Source: Pseudomonas sp. TCU-HL1 (GTDB lineage: Bacteria; Pseudomonadota; Gammaproteobacteria; Pseudomonadales; Pseudomonadaceae). Taken from it: 64,000 nt of DNA. The translations under genes were made by a program, and so were the position numbers. Shown piece after piece: positions 1 to 8,404 of the stretch; within the stretch, counting starts at the first letter, position 1; each line of letters begins with the position of its first letter. The DNA lies in contig NZ_CP015992.1 in the NCBI RefSeq assembly GCF_001708505.1, positions 496,001-560,000 on the forward strand, given 5' to 3'. The notes beneath the pieces are model-generated. The model saw only the letters and a program-made list of their open reading frames with translations. It ran no database searches and had not been told where the DNA came from.

Positions 1-1707
1 GTCATCAAAGGCCCGGCTGCCGTGCTGTATGGCCGTGGCTCTTCCGGCGGCCTGATCAACAGCGTGAGCAAGAAGCCCGGTTTCGATCCCAAGCAGGAAG
101 TCGGCGTCAGCTTCGACAGCGAAGGCAAGCGCCGCACCCAGTTCGATGCCGGCTGGGCCGATGAGCAGCAGCGCGACAAGGCGTTCCGCCTGACCGGCGC
201 CTTCGAGGACAGCGACACCTTCCGCGACGATGGCTACATCGACCGCAAGGCCATCGCGCCTTCCGCCTTCTTCAAACTCTCCGACGACCTGGAGCTGAAC
301 CTCGGCGCCACCTACCTCTATGACAAGCGCCTGATCGACTTTGGCATTCCGGCCCTCGGCAACCGTCCGGTGAAGGTGGATCGCGAGAAGCGTTTCGGTT
401 CCGGCGATGCGGACCAGGACTACGCCCGCAGCGAGGTGTTCTCCTTCACCGCTGGCCTGGACTACCGGATCAACGACGATCTGACCCTGACCAACACCAC
501 CCGCTACTACCACTACGACCTGGACCGCAACAACACGCTGGCAGACAGCAGTGCGACCCGCTTCGTCACCGCGCCCAATGGCGAGCTGCTGGTGAAGCTG
601 AACCGCGGCAACGTGGCCCGCGACGAGTACGGTACCTTCAACCAGACCGAGCTGAAGCAGCAGGCACAACTGGCCGGCATGCAGCACAACTTGCTCTACG
701 GCCTGGAGCTGGGCTTCCAGGACAAGTCCCAACGCGTGTTCAACCAGAACAACGTGGCCCGGGTTCCGGTCTACCGCGACGCCCTGGTACCGGTTCCGGA
801 GCGCGCCAGCAACCTGTCTTCCAAGGGCACCAACTACCAGGAAACCGCCGGCTTCTACGTGCAGGACCTGATCGAGCTGACCGACCAGTGGAAGGCCCTG
901 CTCGGCGTGCGCTACGACGTCTTCGGCCAGGAATACGACGACAAGCGCGTGCAGAACGTCGACCTGGACCGTACCGACAAGACCTGGAGCCCGCGTGCCG
1001 GCCTGGTGTATCAGCCGGATCAGGTCCAGTCCTACTACGTGTCCGTCAGCCGCAGCTACCAGCCCTCCGGTGAGGTTTTCGCGATCGCGCCGACCAACCA
1101 GCACCTGGAACCGGAAGAAACCACCAACTATGAAGTGGGCGCCAAGTGGGACCTGCTGGACAACCGCCTGGCCGTGACCGCGGCGGTGTTCCGTCTCGAA
1201 CGCACCAACATGAAAACCAGCGACCCGGCCAACCCGAACCTCACTATTCTCGCCGGCGAGCAGCGCACCGATGGCTTCGAGGCCACCTTCAGCGGCCAGA
1301 TCACCGACAAGTGGAATGTGTACGGCGGTTACGCCTACCTGGACGCGGAAATCATCAAGTCCAACAGCAAGACCAACGGTGTCGCCAACGAAGGCCAGAC
1401 GCCCACCCTGACTCCGCGCAACAGCGCCAATCTCTGGCTGGTACGTACCCTGACGCCGGAATGGCGCCTGGGCATGGGCGCCAACTACGTGGACGACCGC
1501 TACACGGCGCTGGACAACAAGGTGGTCATGCCCAGCTACACCACCTTCGATGCGGCGCTGCTCTACGGCGTGCCGCAGTGGGACATGGCCATCCGCCTGC
1601 ACAACATGTTCGACCGGGACTACTACGCCTCCGCTCACGGCTCGGTTGACCTGATCACCCCCGGTGCGCCGCGCACTCTGGAGGTCAGTGCCAACTACCG
1701 GTTCTGA
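1..1707 (+). CDS. TonB-dependent siderophore receptor (5' end outside window)
   Basis: Outer-membrane ferric-siderophore receptor that imports iron chelates using TonB energy. The frame is open from base 1, starting inside the plug domain at VIKGPAAVLYGRGSSGG, the conserved plug segment of this family; the signal peptide and first part of the plug lie upstream. About 560 residues of plug end and beta-barrel follow. The barrel shows PRAGLVYQP, YEVGAKWDLLDNR and the C-terminal strand LEVSANYRF ending in Phe, the usual BAM signal. A terminator follows directly. The family is certain; the siderophore (catecholate or hydroxamate) cannot be told from this part. Confidence 0.92.
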   Translation, partial: VIKGPAAVLYGRGSSGGLINSVSKKPGFDPKQEVGVSFDSEGKRRTQFDAGWADEQQRDKAFRLTGAFEDSDTFRDDGYIDRKAIAPSAFFKLSDDLELNLGATYLYDKRLIDFGIPALGNRPVKVDREKRFGSGDADQDYARSEVFSFTAGLDYRINDDLTLTNTTRYYHYDLDRNNTLADSSATRFVTAPNGELLVKLNRGNVARDEYGTFNQTELKQQAQLAGMQHNLLYGLELGFQDKSQRVFNQNNVARVPVYRDALVPVPERASNLSSKGTNYQETAGFYVQDLIELTDQWKALLGVRYDVFGQEYDDKRVQNVDLDRTDKTWSPRAGLVYQPDQVQSYYVSVSRSYQPSGEVFAIAPTNQHLEPEETTNYEVGAKWDLLDNRLAVTAAVFRLERTNMKTSDPANPNLTILAGEQRTDGFEATFSGQITDKWNVYGGYAYLDAEIIKSNSKTNGVANEGQTPTLTPRNSANLWLVRTLTPEWRLGMGANYVDDRYTALDNKVVMPSYTTFDAALLYGVPQWDMAIRLHNMFDRDYYASAHGSVDLITPGAPRTLEVSANYRF

Positions 1708-1717
1708 TCGAAGAGCG

Positions 1718-1748
1718 AAAAAACGCCCGGCATCTGCCGGGCGTTTTT
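1718..1748 (+). terminator. Rho-independent terminator after the siderophore receptor
   Basis: A 9-bp perfect stem AACGCCCGG / CCGGGCGTT (1722-1730 and 1737-1745) with a 6-nt loop is followed by a T run and flanked upstream by A's, so it could work in both directions. Confidence 0.85.
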
Positions 1749-1813
1749 GTTTGTGGGGCATGGTCGAGAACCCGCGTCCGCGATCCTGTTCACCTCCACA
1801 GCGACTGGTGGGC

Positions 1814-1877
1814 CGTAGGGTGCACCGTGTGCACCGAAACCTTGTGCAGGACGCCCGGTGCGCGCAGCTCACCCTAT
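1814..1877. repeat. Family A dispersed hairpin repeat (copy 1)
   Basis: An imperfect inverted repeat opening with GTAGGGTGCACCG and closing with CACCCTA. It has the same layout as the copies at 8314, 18618 and 22169 (GTAGG at one end, its complement at the other, GC-rich middle) and lies between two genes. Confidence 0.5.
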
Positions 1878-1912
1878 AGGAGCAGACCTGCGGCCCGCCT
1901 GGCGGGAAGGCT

Positions 1913-2479
1913 TCAGTTGGTCTGCAACTTCTTCAATGCCTCGCAACTCGGTGCGTACTGCTTGTCGCACGCGCTCTGGAACAGCGCGCGGGCCTGGTAG
2001 GGGTCTTGTTTCAGGCCTTCGGCGCCCTGGGCGTACATGCTGCCGAGCACGTGCTGGGCCATGGCGTTACCGGCGGCGGAGGCCTGGCCGAGGTACTTGT
2101 GCATGGCGCGCTGGTTGGCGAAGGCGGGGTCGGTGCGGCCGGTGTAGAGGAAGGCCAGGCTGAAGGCCGACTGGGCATGCCCCTTGTCGGCAGCCTGCTT
2201 CCACCAGTACTCGGCCTGTTTGAGGTCCTTCTGCGGCTTGCCGACGAAGTAGAGGCTGCCGAGCCGGTACTGGCTATCGAGGTCGCCGCGCATGGCCTGT
2301 TGGCGAACTCGCTCGAACTCGCTGGCCTGCGGGTCTTGCGGGGCAGTGGCCGGTGCCGGGGCCTGGGGCTGGCTCGCGGGCGGCGGGGTGGCTGGCTGCT
2401 GTTGCTGCTGGACGCACGCGCCGAGCAGGGCCAGCGCGGCGATGCAGATAAGGCGCGGCAGGGCGCGTTGGATGGACAT
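1913..2479 (-). CDS. Sel1-repeat (TPR-like) lipoprotein
   Basis: A 188-residue lipoprotein. The start is set at MSIQRALPRL because GGGAGAA lies about 8 nt upstream; an upstream in-frame ATG at 2521 lacks this. The signal ends in the lipobox LLGAC, followed by a Gln/Pro/Ala-rich linker. From about residue 60 there are Sel1-type helix pairs (DSQYRLGSLYFVG, AQSAFSLAFLYTG, AMAQHVLGSMYAQG), which in this superfamily act as protein-interaction scaffolds. It stands alone, convergent with the receptor and divergent from a LysR gene. Role unknown. Confidence 0.85.
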   Translation of the reverse strand: MSIQRALPRLICIAALALLGACVQQQQQPATPPPASQPQAPAPATAPQDPQASEFERVRQQAMRGDLDSQYRLGSLYFVGKPQKDLKQAEYWWKQAADKGHAQSAFSLAFLYTGRTDPAFANQRAMHKYLGQASAAGNAMAQHVLGSMYAQGAEGLKQDPYQARALFQSACDKQYAPSCEALKKLQTN

Positions 2480-2625
2480 GGATCGGGTTCTCCCTGGCAG
2501 GTCAGGGGAGGGTAGTTGCATCCGCGGGCTCCGTCACCAGCGGCGAGCAGCGTGCGCAGTGTCACTGCTCGACTCATGCAAAAAATCCGGGTATCAAGCG
2601 AAGGATATTGGCTCGGGAGTCACAA

Positions 2626-3534
2626 ATGAAAACCACGCTGGACGAGCTTCAGGCCTTTACCGCCGTGGTCGACACCGGTTCCATCACTGCCGCAGCCGAG
2701 CAACTGGTGCAGACTGCCTCCGGCGTCAGCCGCGCCTTGAGCCGGCTGGAAAGCAAGCTCGACGTCACCCTGCTGCGCCGCACCACCCGCCGCCTGGAGC
2801 TGACGGAGGAAGGCGAGGCATTCCTGGCCCAGGCGCGCCGCATCCTCGCCCAGGTCGAAGAAGCAGAAGAACACATGGCCTTGCGCCGGCAGAAGCCCGC
2901 CGGGCGCTTGCGGGTCAACGCCGCTTCGCCCTTCATGCTGCATGTCGTGGTGCCGCTGGTGGCGGGCTTTCGTGAGCGCTACCCGGAGATCGAGTTGGAA
3001 CTGCATACCAGCGACCAGATCATCGACCTGATCGAGCACCGCACCGACGTCGCCCTCCGCCTGGGCACGTTGCGCGATTCCTCCCTCCATGCTCGTCCCC
3101 TTGGCCGCAACCGTATGCGGGTCCTGGCCAGTCCCGCCTACCTCGCGGCCCATGGCGAACCAACGTCGGTTGAGGTGTTGCAGGAGCACTGCCTACTGGG
3201 TTTCACCCACCCGGAAACGCTCAACCACTGGCCCCTGCGCCATGCCCAGGGCGACAGTCTGCAAATCACGCCGACGATCAAGGCGTCCAGTGGTGAAACC
3301 CTCCGCCAGTTGGCGCTGGCGGGCGTCGGAATCGTCTACATGTCGGATTTCATGACCCAGGCCGACCGTACTGCCGGGCATCTGGTGGAGCTACTTGCCG
3401 AGGCGACCCGCGAGGTCCATCAGCCGATCAACGCCGTCTACTACCGCAACACCGCCCTGGCTTCGCGCATCACCTGTTTCCTCGACTATGTGAGCCAAAG
3501 CCTGAAGGACGAGGACTGGCTGCAGGTCGGCTGA
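2626..3534 (+). CDS. LysR-family transcriptional regulator
   Basis: A 302-residue LTTR. The start is at MKTTLDELQ, with GGGAGT six bases upstream. The N-terminal winged helix (about residues 5-62) shows FTAVVDTGSITAAAEQL, SGVSRALSRLESKL and RRTTRRLELTEEGEAFL, typical of the DmlR/YafC-like branch. The substrate-binding domain runs from about residue 88 (PAGRLRVNAASPFMLHVVVP) to the end. It is divergent from the lipoprotein gene and has no co-directional partner nearby, so its target is unknown. Confidence 0.9.
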   Translation: MKTTLDELQAFTAVVDTGSITAAAEQLVQTASGVSRALSRLESKLDVTLLRRTTRRLELTEEGEAFLAQARRILAQVEEAEEHMALRRQKPAGRLRVNAASPFMLHVVVPLVAGFRERYPEIELELHTSDQIIDLIEHRTDVALRLGTLRDSSLHARPLGRNRMRVLASPAYLAAHGEPTSVEVLQEHCLLGFTHPETLNHWPLRHAQGDSLQITPTIKASSGETLRQLALAGVGIVYMSDFMTQADRTAGHLVELLAEATREVHQPINAVYYRNTALASRITCFLDYVSQSLKDEDWLQVG

Positions 3535-3686
3535 CCGTTGGATGGCCTGGTGGAAACGCCCTACAAATAGTTCGGAAGTTTCCGATATTTATAGTCAAGT
3601 TGGTTCGTTAACCTTCCTGGGCTCTGGAAGGCTGCCTCGGGTTGCAGGCCATTTCGGCTGCTGGGTAGCCTGGGAAGGTGAGCTGA

Positions 3687-4715
3687 TTGCGTAATAGTTG
3701 CTCTCTAAGGTTTCTCTGTAGCACCAGCCTGACTGTGTCGATGTTCGTATTCATACAGCAGTCGGCAGGGGCTTCGGATTTCTGTACCTGGGAAGGCAAG
3801 CCTGCGAACACCAACTTCACGCTCTGGCTCGACGACGAGGTGCTGAAGTTCGACAAGTACACGGCCATCGGTCAGCCGATGCTGACGAAGTCACTCAAGA
3901 ATAACGCGGTGCCCCTGGGCACCTTGACCTGCAGCAAAGCGCCGAACGCGCACCATTACCGGTTATCCGGGCTGACTTTGGTGAACGGCTATACGAACGT
4001 ATTCAGTAGCGGCATCCCAGGGATCGGAATCAGAATCGTAAGTGGCGGAGAGACTGGCGCCGTTACGTCCTATGGCGGCTACCTGCCGACTTTCGACAAC
4101 TCGGTCTACGGCCCCTATACACCCCGCACAACCTTCGATCTGCAACTGATCAGGACTGGCCGGCAAGTTGGCTCCGGCTCCCATTTTCTGGGCTTCCGAA
4201 TAGATATGGGCAGCGCGTACGCCTCGACGATACCTATCTACCGGGCAAGCTGGTCGTTCGCCAGCACCCTCACGGTTATCAATGAGTCCTTGTACGCGAG
4301 TTGCGAGCCGGTCAAGCCGGTGGACCGTGTCGACATGGGGGTGGTTCTGAGTAGCGATTTGCAGGCTGGCCGGGCTCCGGTACAACCGTTCTCCTTCGAT
4401 GTGCGGTGCCAGGGGCTTGATAAACCCAACCATCGGGTTCGTGCCTATTTCGACGGCAGCTCGCCTCGGGCCGGCATACTCGAGACCCAGACAGGCGAAG
4501 GGCGGGTGACGGGGGTGGCGGTTGCCCTGAAAGATGCTCAAGGCCACGCGCTAACTTTCGGCAGCAGGAATCTTCACCAGCTTGCACTGACAGGCCAGGA
4601 TGCCGAGGGTCACCTCTACCGCTTCACCGGCACTGCCCAGTACGTCAAGACCGGCCAGTCCTTCACGACCGGCAAGGCGGATGCATCCCTGACCTATGTG
4701 CTGGATTACAACTGA
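3687..4715 (+). CDS. Orphan two-domain fimbrial tip adhesin
   Basis: A 342-residue exported protein starting at TTG with GGAAGGTGAG just upstream. A signal peptide ends near QQSAGAS. Residues about 30-215 form a lectin-like region with few Cys. The C-terminal about 130 residues look like a pilin domain of the FimH/MrkD type: VDMGVVLSSDLQAG, FSFDVRCQG, and the terminal alternating strand ASLTYVLDYN with a penultimate-aromatic pattern recognised by chaperones. No chaperone, usher or major pilin lies in the window, so it must rely on distant genes or be a remnant. Composition is less GC-rich than its neighbours. Confidence 0.7.
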   Translation: MRNSCSLRFLCSTSLTVSMFVFIQQSAGASDFCTWEGKPANTNFTLWLDDEVLKFDKYTAIGQPMLTKSLKNNAVPLGTLTCSKAPNAHHYRLSGLTLVNGYTNVFSSGIPGIGIRIVSGGETGAVTSYGGYLPTFDNSVYGPYTPRTTFDLQLIRTGRQVGSGSHFLGFRIDMGSAYASTIPIYRASWSFASTLTVINESLYASCEPVKPVDRVDMGVVLSSDLQAGRAPVQPFSFDVRCQGLDKPNHRVRAYFDGSSPRAGILETQTGEGRVTGVAVALKDAQGHALTFGSRNLHQLALTGQDAEGHLYRFTGTAQYVKTGQSFTTGKADASLTYVLDYN

Positions 4716-4973
4716 CTGGCCGCGCTCAGGCGATGGGGGAGACGGTCGTTCGCGCGTTTGCTAGGGCGCGTGCGTACATCGCACCTCAATGGCGGGACAT
4801 CGCGCAGCCCGATACGGAGACCGCCTGTGAGATGCAGATCATTCGCTGACGGCCGGTCTTCGCCGAAGCTCGCCCTGTTCGGAATTCTCTTCGCTCATCC
4901 TGCGTAAGGGGCAGATTAATCGGGGATTTCACAAGGATTTGCGCGTTTCGTTGTTTATTTCGAACAAAATAGC
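4716..4973. other. Intergenic stretch without recognisable gene
   Basis: Between the adhesin stop and the promoter of the oxidase gene I see no coding pattern, repeat or strong hairpin. The composition becomes AT-rich towards 4920. Confidence 0.5.
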
Positions 4974-5002
4974 TTGGCTTTGTGAATAATTATGTGTAGA
5001 TT
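4974..5002 (+). promoter_or_regulatory. Putative sigma-70 promoter of the polyamine oxidase cluster
   Basis: TTGGCT (4974-4979), a 17-nt spacer and TAGATT (4997-5002) lie in AT-rich DNA about 40 bases before the oxidase start. A perfect dyad directly downstream would overlap the transcription start. Match is by eye only. Confidence 0.5.
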
Positions 5003-5004
5003 TT

Positions 5005-5032
5005 CATGAAATTAACAATTCATAATTTCATG
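5005..5032. promoter_or_regulatory. 28-bp perfect dyad, candidate operator
   Basis: CATGAAATTA (5005-5014) and its exact complement TAATTTCATG (5023-5032) are separated by 8 nt, between the putative -10 and the ATG at 5041. The position suits repression by the XRE-cupin regulator encoded at 6364. Confidence 0.65.
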
Positions 5033-5040
5033 AGGCTTCC

Positions 5041-6330
5041 ATGTTCAAGCAGTCCGCCCAGCATGTCGGCACCTACTACGCCCGCACCTACAGCGGCAGC
5101 CTTCCGCTGCGTCCGACCCAGGCCGGCAGCGAGGAGACCGATGTCCTGATCATCGGCGCCGGTTTCAGCGGCCTGCACGCGGGCCTGCGCCTGGCGCTGG
5201 CCGGCAAGCGCGTAACCCTGCTGGAGGCCAGCCGCGTGGCGTGGGCCGCGTCGGGTCGCAATGGCGGGCAGGCGCTGCTGGGCTGGTCCTGTGATATGCC
5301 GCCGCTGGAGAAGGCGCTGGGGCTGGAACGTACCCGCCGCCTGTGGGACAGCATGCGCTGGGCTGCCGGCGAGATGCGCGAGCTGCCAATCCGCCACGGG
5401 TTCGATGTGGATTACCGCGTCGGCAGCCTCTGGACCGCGGTGATGGAGCGCCGGGTGAAGTCCCTCGAAGAAGCCCAGGAAGATGCCATCCACAAATGGG
5501 GCTACGACAGGATGCGCCTGATCGGCCGCGAGGAGCTGACCGAGTGGATCGACAGCCCGCGCTACCAGGCCGCGCTCTACGACCCGGAGGCGGCCCACCT
5601 CAACCCGCTCAAGCTGGCCCAGGGCCTGGCCGCCGCCATCGAGGCCGCCGGCGGGCGCATCTACGAGCAGAGCCAGGTGCTGGAGTACCGTGAAACGCCG
5701 TCCGGCTATGTGGCCCGCACCGCCCAGGGCGAAGTGCGCGGCAACATTCTGGTGATGGCCTGCAATGCCTACGTTGACCGCCTCGATCGCCAGCTCTCCA
5801 GCCGGCTGCTGCCGGTAGGCTCCTACCAGGTGGCCACCGCGCCGCTTGACCCGGAACTGGCGCGCTCGCTGCTGCCGAAGAACAGCTGCGTCATCGACAA
5901 CCAGTTCGTCCCCGACTACTTCCGCCTGACCCCCGACCACCGCCTGCTGTTCGGTGGCGGCTGCACCTACCTGGGCGGCTTGCCCAAGGACGTGCCGGCG
6001 GCCACGCGGCCCTACCTGGAGCGCGTGTTCCCGCAGCTCAAGGGCGTGGACATCGAGTTCGGCTGGGGTGGTCACATCGACGTCAGCATGAAGCGCACCC
6101 CGGACATCGGCCGTGAAGGTTCGCGCTACTGGCTGCAGGGTTTCTCCGGCCACGGAATCCTGCCGACCCTGGCCGGTGCCAAGGCGGTGAGCGACGCCAT
6201 CCTCGGCAACGACGACCTGCTCGACCTCTATCAGGCCATCGGCAATCCGCGCTTTCCGGGGGGCTCCCTGCTGGCGGCGCCGCTGGAAGCCGCTGGCAAG
6301 GCCTATTACCGGTTGAGAGATGTGATTTAA
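5041..6330 (+). CDS. FAD-dependent gamma-glutamylpolyamine-type oxidoreductase (PuuB/OrdL-like)
   Basis: A 429-residue DAO-family flavoenzyme. The dinucleotide-binding motif DVLIIGAGFSGLHAGLRLA starts near residue 36, with LLEAS as the ribose-binding acidic end; WAASGRNGGQ follows. The C-terminal FAD segment reads YWLQGFSGHGILPTLAGA. In the PuuB/PauB group these enzymes oxidise gamma-glutamylated putrescine or related amines to an aldehyde, releasing ammonia and H2O2. The downstream glutamine-synthetase-like ligase and XRE-cupin repressor support this role. The exact amine is not known. Confidence 0.85.
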   Translation: MFKQSAQHVGTYYARTYSGSLPLRPTQAGSEETDVLIIGAGFSGLHAGLRLALAGKRVTLLEASRVAWAASGRNGGQALLGWSCDMPPLEKALGLERTRRLWDSMRWAAGEMRELPIRHGFDVDYRVGSLWTAVMERRVKSLEEAQEDAIHKWGYDRMRLIGREELTEWIDSPRYQAALYDPEAAHLNPLKLAQGLAAAIEAAGGRIYEQSQVLEYRETPSGYVARTAQGEVRGNILVMACNAYVDRLDRQLSSRLLPVGSYQVATAPLDPELARSLLPKNSCVIDNQFVPDYFRLTPDHRLLFGGGCTYLGGLPKDVPAATRPYLERVFPQLKGVDIEFGWGGHIDVSMKRTPDIGREGSRYWLQGFSGHGILPTLAGAKAVSDAILGNDDLLDLYQAIGNPRFPGGSLLAAPLEAAGKAYYRLRDVI

Positions 6331-6363
6331 GGTCGCGCCTTTCGAGAACGACCGGAGCGCCCC

Positions 6364-6921
6364 ATGGAAAAGAAAGACGAAATCGAAGGCCTCGCGATCC
6401 TGATTCGCGACCTGCGCAAGCACAAGAACGTGACCCTGGGCGAGCTTGCCACGCGCATTGACCGCTCGGTGGGCTTCCTCTCCCAGGTGGAGCGCGGTCT
6501 GTCTCGTCCGACGGTGGCAGACCTGACCGCCATCAGCGAGGCGCTGGGCGTTCCCACCACCTACTTCTACTACCTGAACAAGCCCCGCGAGACGCCCTGG
6601 GTGACCCGCCCGGGCGAGCGCCGCACGCTGTACTACGCCGGTGGCATCACCGATGTGCTGGCTTCGCCCACCATGTCTGGCGGCTTTTCCATGCTGGAGA
6701 GCCACCTGGCACCCGGCGCCACCAGTGGCGAAGGTCATCTGGACGACAGCTCCGAGCAGGGCGGTTTCGTGCTCGAAGGCGAGCTGACCGTCTGGTACGG
6801 CGATGACGCCGCGCCCGTGACCCTCTACCCGAACGACAGCTTCCAGCTGCCGCCCCATGCCCAGTTCCGTTACGCCAATCTTTCCGACAAACCAACGCGG
6901 GTGCTTTGGGTGTTTACCTGA
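6364..6921 (+). CDS. XRE-family regulator with cupin domain (PuuR-like)
   Basis: A 185-residue repressor-type protein. The helix-turn-helix at about residues 10-65 reads LAILIRDLRKHKNVTLGEL, RSVGFLSQVERGLSRP, TVADLTAISEALGV; the C-terminal cupin (about 105-180) contains GEGHLDDSSEQGGFVLEGEL and YPNDSFQLPPHAQFRYAN. PuuR-like proteins repress polyamine catabolic genes and respond to the polyamine through the cupin. It sits 33 nt after the oxidase gene, and the perfect dyad before that gene is its most likely operator (inference). Confidence 0.88.
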   Translation: MEKKDEIEGLAILIRDLRKHKNVTLGELATRIDRSVGFLSQVERGLSRPTVADLTAISEALGVPTTYFYYLNKPRETPWVTRPGERRTLYYAGGITDVLASPTMSGGFSMLESHLAPGATSGEGHLDDSSEQGGFVLEGELTVWYGDDAAPVTLYPNDSFQLPPHAQFRYANLSDKPTRVLWVFT

Positions 6922-6947
6922 AGCGACAAGCTCGCAGGACCGCAGTG

Positions 6948-8300
6948 ATGACAACAACAAACCAGTACCCCGACCTGCTCAGCGAAGTACGTGCTTTCCG
7001 TGCGCAGTACCCGGACGTTCGCTATGTCGACCTGATCTGCCTGGATATTCCCGGCCACTTCTACGGCAAGCGTTACCCCGTGGAAATGGTGGAGAAAGTG
7101 GCCGCCGGCAGCCCGCTGAAAGTGCCGCAGAACTGCGTGCTGCTGGGCACCCAGGGCGGGCTCTACCCCATCGGTGACTACTGCTTCGCCGACGGTGATC
7201 CGGACGCCCCGCGCCGTCTGGTGCCCGGCACCCTGAAGCCTGTGAGCTGGGAGAAGGAGCCGCTGGGCCAGATGCTCATCACCTCCGACGGTACTGAAGC
7301 GCCCATCGAATTCGAGCCCCGCGAGGTGCTGGCGCGCGTGCTGCAGCGCCTGGAAAAGCGTGGAATTCGTCCGGTGGTGGCCTTCGAACTGGAGTTTTAC
7401 CTGTTCGACCGCAAGCTCAAGGACGGCCTGCCGCAGTTCCCCCGCGATCCGCTCTGCGAGGACGAGGACGACCAGCCGAACATGCACATCGAGCGCCTGT
7501 CGCGGTTCTCCAGCGTGCTGCATGAAATGGTCGAGGCTGCCAACGAGCAGGGCGTTGCCGCCAACGTCATTACCGCGGAGCTCGGCCCGGGCCAGTTCGA
7601 GATCAACTTCGGCCATTGCGACGACGGCCTCAAGGCTGCCGACTGGGCCGCCCTGTTCTGCCGCAGCACCCGTGGCGTGGCGATGAAGCACGGCCATCGC
7701 GCCAGCTTCATGAGCAAGCCTTACCTGAACGCGCCGGGCAGCGGCATGCACGTGCACGTCAGCCTCTATGACCGTTACGGCAACAACCTGCTGGCCGCCA
7801 ACGACCAGCGTCCGCTGCGCCACGCGGTGGCCGGTTGCCTGGATCTGCTGCCGCACTGCATGCCGATCTTCGCCGCCAACCACAACGCTTTCCGCCGCTA
7901 CGGTGCCATGGTCAACGCCGCCAGCCGCGCCAGCTGGGGCTTCGAAGACCGCGATGCGTGCATCCGCATCCCCGAGTCCGACGGCCGCAACCTGCGCATC
8001 GAACACCGCCTGGCCGGCGCAGACGCCAACCCTTACCTGGTGCTGGCGGCCATCCTCACCGGCATGGAACACGGCCTGGACGCAGCCCGCGACCCCATCG
8101 CCCCGCTGAACGAAGACCGTGCAAGCGGCATCGACTTCCCCAAGGACATGCTCACCGCCGTGACCGCCATGCGCAGCCACCCCGTGGTGAACGAAGGCCT
8201 GGGCAGCGAATTCGTGATGGTTTATTGCGAGAACAAGCGCCAGGAGTACCTGGACTTCATGAACGAAGTCAGCGCGCGGGAGTACCGCTGGTACCTGTGA
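6948..8300 (+). CDS. Glutamine synthetase-family gamma-glutamylpolyamine synthetase-like
   Basis: A 450-residue GS-III-like ligase. The start at MTTTNQYPDL is chosen because AGGA lies 8 nt upstream. Motifs: FELEFYLFD (metal-binding Glu), ELGPGQFEINF, PGSGMHVHVSLYD, NAASRASWGFEDRDACIRIP and the C-terminal NPYLVLAAILTGMEHG. The PuuA/PauA/SpuI group joins glutamate to putrescine, spermidine, cadaverine or similar amines using ATP, making the substrate of the PuuB-type oxidase. It lies 26 nt behind the regulator, so the three genes probably form one operon. Confidence 0.87.
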   Translation: MTTTNQYPDLLSEVRAFRAQYPDVRYVDLICLDIPGHFYGKRYPVEMVEKVAAGSPLKVPQNCVLLGTQGGLYPIGDYCFADGDPDAPRRLVPGTLKPVSWEKEPLGQMLITSDGTEAPIEFEPREVLARVLQRLEKRGIRPVVAFELEFYLFDRKLKDGLPQFPRDPLCEDEDDQPNMHIERLSRFSSVLHEMVEAANEQGVAANVITAELGPGQFEINFGHCDDGLKAADWAALFCRSTRGVAMKHGHRASFMSKPYLNAPGSGMHVHVSLYDRYGNNLLAANDQRPLRHAVAGCLDLLPHCMPIFAANHNAFRRYGAMVNAASRASWGFEDRDACIRIPESDGRNLRIEHRLAGADANPYLVLAAILTGMEHGLDAARDPIAPLNEDRASGIDFPKDMLTAVTAMRSHPVVNEGLGSEFVMVYCENKRQEYLDFMNEVSAREYRWYL

Positions 8301-8313
8301 ACTCGGAGCCCAT

Positions 8314-8404
8314 GTAGGTTGGGCAGAGCGCAGCGAAGCCCAACATGGCGGCCTGCCTGATGTGCCGCATCGTTGGGCCGCGCTGCGCTTGGCGCCAACC
8401 TACG
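8314..8404. repeat. Family A dispersed hairpin repeat (copy 2)
   Basis: Opens GTAGGTTGGGCAGAGCG and closes with CCAACCTAC; the inner arms (GCCCAAC and GTTGGGC) also pair, giving a two-lobed hairpin. It lies between convergent genes and overlaps the last codons of the LysR gene on the - strand. Confidence 0.75.

Noticed and set aside
5020..6960. Long open frame of about 640 codons on the - strand across the oxidase and XRE genes
   Set aside because: It is antisense to two clear gene families; residues are Gly/Ala/Gln/His-rich as is usual for antisense frames in GC-rich DNA.
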